Positions 1 through 4,905 of a stretch of 7,488 bases of DNA are shown one piece after another. Location of the stretch: contig CAUGJN010000091.1 of the NCBI GenBank assembly GCA_959599635.1, positions 1-7,488 of the forward strand, read 5' to 3'. Each line of letters starts with the position of its first letter. Position 1 is the stretch's first letter. The notes below the pieces were generated by a model. It saw only the letters and a program-made list of their open reading frames with translations. It was not told where the DNA came from and did not search any database. The stretch is from an uncultured Collinsella sp. Its GTDB lineage: Bacteria > Actinomycetota > Coriobacteriia > Coriobacteriales > Coriobacteriaceae. The translations under genes were made by a program, and so were the position numbers.

Positions 1-611
1 TGCGCTGCCCTACGTGCGATGGCACGGGCTCGATATCGCTCGACGTGCAGTTTTTGCCCGATGTCGAGATCGTCTGCCCGTCATGTCGCGGCTCTCGCTA
101 TGCAGACGCGGCTTCGCATATCCATCGCGAGGGCAAGGACGGCAGCCTGCTTACGTTGCCGCAGCTCATGGACATGAGCGTGGACGAGGCCCTCGATGCC
201 ACACTGGGACTCAAGAAAGTTCAGACGCGTCTGCAGACCCTGCACGACCTGGGGCTGGGCTATCTCACGCTCGGCGAGCCCACGCCGGCGCTTTCGGGCG
301 GCGAGGCTCAGCGGCTCAAGCTTGCGAGCGAGATGGGCCGCGTACAGGACGATGCCGTGTTCGTGTTCGACGAGCCCACGATCGGCCTGCATCCGCTCGA
401 TGTTCAGGTGCTGCTGAGCGTGTTTGACGGCCTTGTTGCCAAGGGCGCCACAGTTGTCGTGATCGAACACGACCTCGACCTTATCCGTAACGCCGACTAC
501 GTGATCGACATGGGCCCAGGAGGTGGCGACGCGGGCGGGCAAATCGTCTGCGCCGGCACGCCGGGTGACATCGCGGCCTGCTCCAAAAGTATCACCGGCC
601 GCTACCTCTAA
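1..611 (+). CDS. uvrA: UvrA-family excinuclease ATPase, C-terminal part (5' end outside window)
   Basis: This is the last ~202 residues of a UvrA-type ABC ATPase; the reading frame is open from base 3, so the gene starts before the window. UvrA finds bulky DNA lesions and loads UvrB in nucleotide excision repair. A CxxC...CxxC zinc-finger pair is visible right at the left edge (CPTC, then CPSC about 18 residues later), joined by the family's FLPDVE stretch. The ABC signature LSGGEAQRLKLA follows, then Walker B FVFDEPTIGLH, the H-loop VVVIEHDLD, and the usual ending GGQIVxxGTP...TGRYL. The Walker B form 'DEPTIGLHPLDV' differs from the 'DEPTTGLHFDDI' I expect in canonical UvrA domain II. It may therefore be a shorter UvrA-like paralog (UvrA2-type) rather than the housekeeping copy; the missing N-terminus prevents a decision. 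The TAA stop overlaps the first base of the palindrome that follows. Confidence 0.9.
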   Translation, partial: RCPTCDGTGSISLDVQFLPDVEIVCPSCRGSRYADAASHIHREGKDGSLLTLPQLMDMSVDEALDATLGLKKVQTRLQTLHDLGLGYLTLGEPTPALSGGEAQRLKLASEMGRVQDDAVFVFDEPTIGLHPLDVQVLLSVFDGLVAKGATVVVIEHDLDLIRNADYVIDMGPGGGDAGGQIVCAGTPGDIAACSKSITGRYL

Positions 612-649
612 TCGATGTGACAAGGGGACTGTCCCTTTGTCACATCGAT
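611..649. repeat. Palindromic repeat, copy 1 (TGTGACAA family)
   Basis: This is a near-perfect inverted repeat. The 18-base arms at 611-628 and 632-649 are separated by CTG, with one G:T mismatch in the stem. The core reads CAAGGGGACTGTCCCTTTG on the + strand. It fills the entire space between the uvrA stop (609-611) and the ATPase stop (652-654), two convergent genes. No T-run follows on either strand, so it is not a classical intrinsic terminator, though a hairpin of this size could still stop or protect both transcripts. A second copy in opposite orientation is at 1869-1901. It resembles REP-type dispersed palindromes. Confidence 0.85.
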
Positions 650-651
650 GC

Positions 652-1752
652 CTATTTCACGCATTGAGCGGCGAGATAGTCGCGGAAGAACGGTAATTCA
701 AAAGCGACGATTCCGCGCCCGCGTTCTCCAATGATGCCGGCGTCTATCATGCGGCGTCGGTAGCGGGAGACCTGTTGCGGCGAACGCTTAAGACGCTCGA
801 CAAGGTCAGCGGTGGTGGACTCTTCCTCGTCATCGAGCATGGCGATAAGAAATCGCTTGTCCTCTGCAGTGAGTTCCCGATAGGTCGCCGCGAGGATCCG
901 GTCGTCCATTTCATCGCGTGCGATTTTGATTCCCTGGTCAAAGTCGCGAGATGATATTTCCCTCGAGTTGCTCGTGAGATCCCAGGCGCGGTAACCCACA
1001 AGCTGCAAAAGGAAGGGAAAGCCCGAAATCGAGCGAACGGCCGTATCGATTCCCTCGGCATCTGCCAAGCGGTCGTTTTCCTGGATCGTTCGGATCAAGG
1101 CCTCGCGCACATCGTAGTCGGCGATACGCCCCAGATGATATTGCTGGGCGCGGCGAAGGAACGAGACCGTCTTGTGGTTCAGCAACGTCGAGACGTTGTT
1201 GGGAAGTCCTGCCATGAGCAGGGCGACGCGTTTCCCATCGGTCACAAAGTGCTGATACGTGGCTGCGAGCTGGATCATCTCGTCGAGCGTCGGGTCGACC
1301 TCATCAACCGTGACGAGCAGACCCGTGCCCGCTTCGTTGAGCTGGTCGATGATATCGCTCATGCGATACCGCCAGGTCGAGGCATCGTGAACGCGATTGA
1401 CCTCGATACTGCCGAGCGGCGCAATTCCGAGACCGGTGACTTCGAAGTTGTTAGATGGGTCGATGAGATGGCCAGCAGCACGTTTCGCCCCGAACTCGAT
1501 TTCCTCAAGCATTCCCGAGAGCGCGGTCGTCTTTACTGCTATCCAGCCGTGGGATTCTGCCCTTGTCGCGAGGGATGACATGAGAGCGGTTTTACCGGTT
1601 CCGCGCGCGCCTGAGAAGATCGAGGTCAATTCCGGGCGCCTGCGCTGGCTCAAGAAGGCACGGTCCAAATCCCGAATAATCTGTTGTCTGCCAGCGAGAT
1701 GAGCAGGAACCTCACCAAAACTGGGGGTAAACGGGTTCTCGAGATATTCCAC
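652..1752 (-). CDS. AAA-type ATPase (AAA_16/STAND-like) with C-terminal winged helix
   Basis: This is a 366-residue P-loop ATPase of unknown role. Walker A is GARGTGKT at residues 48-55 and Walker B is LLVTVDEVD at 145-153. A sensor-like strand LLMAGLP lies near 178-184. The lid motif GFPFLLQLVGYRAW (244-257) is typical of archaeal-type/AAA_16 ATPases related to the Orc1/Cdc6 and STAND groups. Residues ~290-360 look like a winged helix (TTADLVERL..SPQQVSRYRRRMIDAGII), which suggests DNA binding. There is no signal peptide or membrane segment, so it is cytosolic. The start is GTG at 1752, chosen because AAAGGAG lies 6 bases upstream. It stands alone: its convergent neighbour is uvrA and trmL lies upstream. 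Inverted copies of one palindrome flank it, and its upstream region is much more AT-rich than the rest of the window. Those two facts hint at acquisition, but no transposase is present. The substrate is unknown. Confidence 0.88.
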   Translation of the reverse strand: MEYLENPFTPSFGEVPAHLAGRQQIIRDLDRAFLSQRRRPELTSIFSGARGTGKTALMSSLATRAESHGWIAVKTTALSGMLEEIEFGAKRAAGHLIDPSNNFEVTGLGIAPLGSIEVNRVHDASTWRYRMSDIIDQLNEAGTGLLVTVDEVDPTLDEMIQLAATYQHFVTDGKRVALLMAGLPNNVSTLLNHKTVSFLRRAQQYHLGRIADYDVREALIRTIQENDRLADAEGIDTAVRSISGFPFLLQLVGYRAWDLTSNSREISSRDFDQGIKIARDEMDDRILAATYRELTAEDKRFLIAMLDDEEESTTADLVERLKRSPQQVSRYRRRMIDAGIIGERGRGIVAFELPFFRDYLAAQCVK

Positions 1753-1758
1753 AAGGCT

Positions 1759-1765
1759 CTCCTTT
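1759..1765 (-). promoter_or_regulatory. Ribosome binding site of the AAA ATPase
   Basis: AAAGGAG on the - strand lies 6 bases before GTG at 1752-1750. It fixes the non-ATG start of the ATPase gene; no ATG in this frame has a comparable site. Confidence 0.75.
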
Positions 1766-1830
1766 CACACCGCCGTTTAACTTCATTTTATTCTAGTTAA
1801 TTCTGATTAAAAGCGATGATCCCTTATTTA
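1766..1830 (-). promoter_or_regulatory. AT-rich region, probable promoter of the ATPase gene
   Basis: This is the most AT-rich stretch of the window. On the - strand it contains overlapping -10-like hexamers TAGAAT (1790-1795) and, just downstream, TAAAAT. I see no convincing -35 at 16-18 bases. It is proposed from position and composition only: about 30 bases before the ribosome binding site of the ATPase gene and downstream of the trmL end. Confidence 0.3.
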
Positions 1831-1868
1831 GAGCATCAATTAGGTGTGTGCCATCGACATGGTGCTTG

Positions 1869-1901
1869 AATGTGACAAAGGGACAGTTCCTTTGTCACAT
1901 T
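1869..1901. repeat. Palindromic repeat, copy 2 (TGTGACAA family, inverted relative to copy 1)
   Basis: The 15-base arms at 1869-1883 and 1887-1901 are separated by CAG and have one G:T pair. The arms match the inner arms of copy 1 (TGTGACAAAGG / CCTTTGTCACA). The centre is CAG here and CTG in copy 1, so the two copies are in opposite orientation. The outer ATCG/CGAT extension of copy 1 is absent. The palindrome overlaps the end of trmL: the last Met codon and the TGA stop of trmL are made by its arm (ATGTGACAAAGG on the - strand). Confidence 0.85.
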
Positions 1902-2494
1902 CCCGGAAAGCCTGTTTGGCGCAGGGCCTCGTAGAGGACGATGGCGGCGCTGTTGGAGAGGTTGAGTGCGCTGATGCGGTAGTCGTCCGGATTGACGAAG
2001 TTGCCGCAGATATCCTGCCGAAGGATGGCCTCGTGGCTGTCCTCGGTATGTCCCAGCGATTCCTCGTGGGCTTCCCAGGCCTTGGCGTTATTGAGTGAGT
2101 CGCAATCGCGCAGCATCGGGATGCGCTCGCAGCGCTCGGGCGCCTCGGCGAGCAACTCCTCGGGAACGCCCGAGCTCTCGCTGCCAAAGACCAAGTAGTC
2201 GCCATCGCGGTAGGTACTCTGCGCATAGGTGCGGCGTGCCTTTTTGGTCAGCAGGTGCAGGCGCTCGTCGGCGGGGGTGAGGCCGTTGCGCGCAAGGAAA
2301 TCCTCCCAGCCGGCATAGGTCGTCACGTCCAAGTTTTGCCAGTAGCCCAGGCCGGCGCGACGCACCGTCTTGTCATCGAGCGAAAAGCCCAGCGGCTCCA
2401 CCAGATGCAGGCGGGCACCGGTAACCACGCAGGTACGGCCGATATTGCCCGTATTGGCCGGAATCTCGGGCGCGTACAGCACAATGTTGAACAT
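1895..2494 (-). CDS. trmL: TrmL-type tRNA (cytidine/uridine-34 2'-O) methyltransferase with an internal insertion
   Basis: This is a SPOUT-class methyltransferase of 199 residues. The family uses S-adenosylmethionine to methylate the ribose 2'-O of wobble nucleotide 34 in certain tRNALeu species. Visible family signatures are the N-terminal FNIVLYAPEIPANTGNIGRTC (residues 2-22), LHLVEPLGF (29-37), RRAGLGYW (45-52), the knot motif LVFGSESSGVPEELL (101-115), RIPML (124-128) and ALNLSNSAAIVLYEALRQTGFPG (176-198). E. coli TrmL, from memory, is about 157 residues and passes almost directly from IPM to the SMNLSNA motif. Here about 42 extra residues (~131-172) lie between them. The protein ends just after FPG, where the TGA stop comes from an adjoining palindrome. 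The start is ATG at 2494, preceded at 4 bases by AAGGAG; the longer open frame upstream lacks homology. The upstream neighbour is the CobW-like gene, separated by a terminator-like hairpin. Confidence 0.92.
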   Translation of the reverse strand: MFNIVLYAPEIPANTGNIGRTCVVTGARLHLVEPLGFSLDDKTVRRAGLGYWQNLDVTTYAGWEDFLARNGLTPADERLHLLTKKARRTYAQSTYRDGDYLVFGSESSGVPEELLAEAPERCERIPMLRDCDSLNNAKAWEAHEESLGHTEDSHEAILRQDICGNFVNPDDYRISALNLSNSAAIVLYEALRQTGFPGM

Positions 2495-2517
2495 GAATCT
2501 CCTTGGCTCAGAACGAA

Positions 2518-2556
2518 AAACCACCACGAAGGGGACGGGCACCTTCGTGGTGGTTT
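2518..2556 (-). terminator. Terminator-like hairpin between the cobW-like gene and trmL
   Basis: Perfect 15-base arms lie at 2518-2532 and 2542-2556 with a 9-base loop. Read on the - strand, the stem ends in GGTGGTTTTTCG: five T's directly after a GC-rich stem, as in an intrinsic terminator. It lies about 40 bases after the cobW-like stop (2596) and only 23 bases before the trmL ATG. The centre GGGGACGGGCACC resembles the GGGGAC centre of the TGTGACAA palindromes, so it may be a repeat-derived terminator. Its position also allows an attenuator role for trmL. Confidence 0.65.
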
Positions 2557-2595
2557 GGCGGTTACGTGGGCGGAAAAATGCCCGCTTGGATAAAC

Positions 2596-3726
2596 CTAGG
2601 CGCGGTGCCAGTCGGTCAGGCAGGCATCGAGGGAGGCGATGAGTGCATCCTTGTCCATGTGACGGCCGATGATGCACAGGCTCGTCATGCGGTCGCCCGT
2701 CTCGTCGTCCCAAATCTGCATGATCTCGGGGTTCTCGTCGATGATCTTCTGCTTCTCGCCCTCGGGCGCGGAGTCAACGAACAGACCGTTCTCCATCAGG
2801 CGCATCTGGTGGCCAGCCTGCTCAAACATGTAGCACATGTCCGGATCGCCGGTCTGCCACAGCGGACCCTTGACGCGAATGACCTCGTCGGGCCACTCCT
2901 GCTCAACAAAATCGGTGAACTTCTGCAGGTCAAACGGCTTGCGGCGCGAGTACACAAAGGTCTCGATGTCGTACTCGAGCACCTCGGGGTCGTCGTGCTC
3001 CTCGGGATGCTCCATAGCCTCGATCCAGGCGGCGGAGTTGTAGGCGCGCATAAAGTCGAAGCGGTCGGTATCGAGCAGCTCCTCCATGGGGACCTCGCCG
3101 TTTTGGGCCTCGACGATCACGGCGTCCTTCTGCAGGCTGCGCACGATGGCCTTGAGCTCGGCGATCTGCTCAGGGCTCACGGTATCGGTCTTGTTGAGGA
3201 TCAGCGTGGAACAGAACTCGATCTGCTGGATGAGCAGGCTTTCGATGTCGTCCTCGTCGATATCCTCTGCCAGCAGATCGCGGCCGCCATTGAACTCGTC
3301 GTACATGCGGGCGCAGTCGACCACGGCCACGATGTTGTCGAGCGCGAGCTTGGGCTCGCCGCCCACCTTGGCCTCGTCGCAGAAGCTCGAGATGGTGTAG
3401 GCGATGGGGATAGGCTCACAAATGCCCGAAGCCTCGATGATGATGTAATCGAAGTCGCCCGAATCGGCGATGCCCTGCAGCTGGTTGGCAAGGTCGTCCG
3501 AAAGCGTGCAGCAGATGCAACCGTTGGTGAGCGGGATAAGGTCGTCGGTCTCGGAAAGGCCGCCGTCGGCGATAAGGCTGGCGTCGACGTTGATCTCGCC
3601 GATATCGTTGACGATCACGGCGGCGCGGATGCCGCCGTCGTTAGCGAGGATGTGGTTGAGCAGCGTGGTCTTGCCGGCACCGAGGTATCCGGTAAGCATG
3701 ATGATCTTCACGGGTTTGTTGGGCAT
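2596..3726 (-). CDS. CobW/COG0523 family GTPase (putative metal chaperone)
   Basis: This is a 376-residue G3E-family P-loop GTPase. COG0523 proteins use GTP hydrolysis to deliver or handle metals such as cobalt (cobalamin synthesis) or zinc; which metal is used here cannot be told from sequence. Walker A GYLGAGKTT is at residues 13-21. The metal-binding CxCC motif is C70-I-C72-C73. IIIEASGICEP is at 95-104, NKTD (guanine specificity) at 178-181, and a CobW C-terminal domain spans ~252-373. An acidic, His-containing linker (EHPEEHDDPE) separates the two domains and could bind metal. The start is ATG at 3726: the alternative ATG 21 bases upstream would place the strong AAAGGAGG inside the coding region and has no ribosome site of its own. 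The gene lies 86 bases after the ArsC-like gene on the same strand with no clear terminator between them. No zinc-regulator site was recognised. Confidence 0.9.
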   Translation of the reverse strand: MPNKPVKIIMLTGYLGAGKTTLLNHILANDGGIRAAVIVNDIGEINVDASLIADGGLSETDDLIPLTNGCICCTLSDDLANQLQGIADSGDFDYIIIEASGICEPIPIAYTISSFCDEAKVGGEPKLALDNIVAVVDCARMYDEFNGGRDLLAEDIDEDDIESLLIQQIEFCSTLILNKTDTVSPEQIAELKAIVRSLQKDAVIVEAQNGEVPMEELLDTDRFDFMRAYNSAAWIEAMEHPEEHDDPEVLEYDIETFVYSRRKPFDLQKFTDFVEQEWPDEVIRVKGPLWQTGDPDMCYMFEQAGHQMRLMENGLFVDSAPEGEKQKIIDENPEIMQIWDDETGDRMTSLCIIGRHMDKDALIASLDACLTDWHRA

Positions 3727-3730
3727 GTGC

Positions 3731-3738
3731 CCTCCTTT
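3731..3738 (-). promoter_or_regulatory. Ribosome binding site of the CobW-like GTPase
   Basis: AAAGGAGG on the - strand lies 4 bases before ATG 3726-3724. It decides between two in-frame ATGs (3747 and 3726) in favour of the inner one. Confidence 0.75.
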
Positions 3739-3812
3739 GTTAGACATGGCTTACAGTTGAATCTTATGCCAAACGCCTGCTCTTATACCCATGCGCCGGC
3801 AAATAACACAGG

Positions 3813-4154
3813 CTACTCCCAGGCTCCCCATACATCGGGGCAATAACCGACGGTGGCCTTTTTGCCGTTGCGCACGATGGGCTCGGCTAGAACCTGCTGG
3901 TTTTCGAGCAACTTGTCGAAGCGCTGGCTAGGGGTGAGGTGCTGGATGAGCGCGAGCGTCTCCTCGTCCTTGGCTTTGGGGTTGAGCAGCTTGTCGATGC
4001 CGCCGACCGCCTGCATCACGCTCGTGAGCTCGCCCTTGCTCATCTCCTTTTCCTTCAGGTCGATAAACTGCACCTTAATGCGGCGCTCCTTAAAATAGCG
4101 CTGGGCCTTCTTGGTGTCGAAGGACTTCTTGGTGCCAAAAATTTGCACGTTCAT
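3813..4154 (-). CDS. ArsC/Spx-fold (arsenate reductase family) protein lacking the catalytic Cys
   Basis: This is a 113-residue thioredoxin-fold protein of the ArsC/Spx/YffB group, close to the family's usual length (~115). The N-terminal strand and active-site loop read IFGTKKSFDTKKAQRYF (residues 5-21), followed by RRIKVQFIDL (24-33). Near the C-terminus is the family motif LAEPIVRNGKKATVGY (89-104). In ArsC and Spx the loop carries a reactive Cys (Spx: CxxC). Here the aligned position is Ser11 and the second is Thr14; the only Cys is C105, outside the loop. True arsenate reductase or CxxC redox-switch chemistry is therefore doubtful, and a binding or regulatory role is possible. The start is ATG at 4154, where homology begins; the same frame stays open upstream but overlaps the flavoprotein gene. 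A weak GGCGGA site precedes it. The stop of the flavoprotein gene is 16 bases upstream, so the two are probably co-transcribed. Confidence 0.85.
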   Translation of the reverse strand: MNVQIFGTKKSFDTKKAQRYFKERRIKVQFIDLKEKEMSKGELTSVMQAVGGIDKLLNPKAKDEETLALIQHLTPSQRFDKLLENQQVLAEPIVRNGKKATVGYCPDVWGAWE

Positions 4155-4170
4155 ATAATGTTCCGCCGTT

Positions 4171-4794
4171 CTAACGAATGAAGTTGGTCCTGGCGCGATC
4201 GGCTTCGGGGGCTTCGATGCCGGCGACCTGTCCTGCCTCGATGCAACGCAGGAGCCAGGCCATGTTTTTGCCGATATTTCGCATGGTGGCCAGACCCTCG
4301 GCATCTCCATCGGCCTCGCCCGGCATGGCGCCAAAGACGTTGTTCCAATAGGTGGAGGCGACCACGGGCATCTGGTTGATGGTGAAGTATTTATTGAGTA
4401 CATCGAAGGTGGTCGACGTGCCGCCGCGACGGGCGACGGCGACCGCGGCACCCGGCTTGTGCGCAAAGGCCTTGCTGCCAGCATAGAAGGCGCGGTCGAG
4501 GGCCGAAAGGATGCGTCCGCTGGGGTGCGCATAGTAGACGGGTGAGCCAAAGACAAAGCCATCTGCCTGCTCGGCGGCGGCAATCAGCTCGTTGACCACA
4601 TCGTCGTCAAAGGTGCAGCGGCAATCGAGCTTGCCGCACTGGCCACAGCCAATGCAGTCGCGAATGGGCTTGGCGCCCAGCTGGAACACCTCGGTATCGA
4701 TGCCCTCGGCATGCAATTGCTCGGCGACCTCGGCGAGCGCGCGGGCGGTGTTGCCGTTTGCCTTGGGGCTGCCATTGACCAAAAGAACCTTCAT
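4171..4794 (-). CDS. Flavodoxin-fold NAD(P)H-dependent oxidoreductase, iron-sulfur flavoprotein-like
   Basis: This 207-residue protein of the NADPH-dependent FMN reductase/flavodoxin-like family is predicted to bind FMN and shuttle electrons in the cytosol. The FMN phosphate loop is NGSPKANGNTARAL (residues 7-20). A Cys cluster C47-x2-C50-x2-C53-x4-C58-x-C60 follows, then DDD. This spacing fits the compact cluster motif of Isf-type iron-sulfur flavoproteins, but many relatives with these Cys are annotated only as flavodoxin family, so cluster binding is inferred. VFGSPVYYAHPSGRILSALDR (81-101) is the conserved second flavin-contact region. A GTG lies one codon before ATG 4794. ATG is preferred because AGAGGGAG ends 6 bases before it and only 3 before GTG. 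The ArsC-like gene follows 16 bases downstream, suggesting an operon. The electron donor and acceptor are unknown. Confidence 0.9.
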   Translation of the reverse strand: MKVLLVNGSPKANGNTARALAEVAEQLHAEGIDTEVFQLGAKPIRDCIGCGQCGKLDCRCTFDDDVVNELIAAAEQADGFVFGSPVYYAHPSGRILSALDRAFYAGSKAFAHKPGAAVAVARRGGTSTTFDVLNKYFTINQMPVVASTYWNNVFGAMPGEADGDAEGLATMRNIGKNMAWLLRCIEAGQVAGIEAPEADRARTNFIR

Positions 4795-4800
4795 CACAAG

Positions 4801-4808
4801 CTCCCTCT
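4801..4808 (-). promoter_or_regulatory. Ribosome binding site of the flavoprotein gene
   Basis: AGAGGGAG on the - strand lies 6 bases before ATG 4794-4792 and only 3 bases before the adjacent GTG 4797, favouring the ATG start. Confidence 0.6.
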
Positions 4809-4831
4809 GCTGTTGGTGACTTCTGCGGAGG

Positions 4832-4840
4832 ATTATCGCA
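4832..4840 (-). promoter_or_regulatory. Possible extended -10 promoter for the flavoprotein/ArsC-like operon
   Basis: The - strand reads TGCGATAAT, an extended -10 (TGn plus GATAAT, five of six matches to TATAAT), about 38 bases before the ATG at 4794. I see no good -35, which extended -10 promoters can lack. It lies between the hairpin after the GGDEF gene and the flavoprotein gene, where a new transcript would be expected to begin. Confidence 0.4.
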
Positions 4841-4855
4841 CGAGAGAGCAGATGG

Positions 4856-4902
4856 CGTGGAGCGCGATGCGAAACGGCTTGTGTTTCACATCGCGCCCCA
4901 CG
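4856..4902 (-). terminator. Long hairpin directly after the GGDEF gene
   Basis: The 20-base arms at 4856-4875 and 4883-4902 have two mismatches and a 7-base loop. It begins 3 bases past the stop of the GGDEF gene (4906-4908). On the - strand the stem is not followed by a T-run, so this is a structured 3' end or a degenerate dispersed palindrome rather than a textbook terminator. Its arm sequence (GCGCGATG / CATCGCGC) does not match the TGTGACAA family. Confidence 0.55.
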
Positions 4903-4905
4903 ACG

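Noticed and set aside
611..649. TGTGA...TCACA palindrome as a CRP/FNR-type operator
   Set aside because: The half-sites are far too widely spaced for a CRP site and the middle is itself palindromic; its position between two convergent stop codons is wrong for an operator.
1840..2226. Open frames in both directions across the palindrome, encoding CDKGTVPLSH-type peptides
   Set aside because: The peptide comes from the palindrome itself, and the rest is a shadow of trmL in another frame with no family similarity.
2495..2713. N-terminal extension of trmL to 2713
   Set aside because: It would run through the terminator-like hairpin and into the cobW gene. The extra residues lack family similarity, and ATG 2494 has its own AAGGAG.
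3727..3812. Promoter for the CobW-like gene
   Set aside because: TATAAG and CATAAG hexamers are present on the - strand, but no -35 at a proper distance was found; not strong enough to annotate.
2503..3846. Long + strand open frame (447 codons) opposite the CobW-like gene
   Set aside because: It is antisense to a gene with clear Walker A, CxCC and NKxD motifs; long antisense frames are expected from GC-rich codon use.
4155..4583. N-terminal extension of the ArsC-like protein to 4583
   Set aside because: The extension is Pro/Ser/Arg-rich out-of-frame translation of the flavoprotein gene; ArsC homology starts at ATG 4154.
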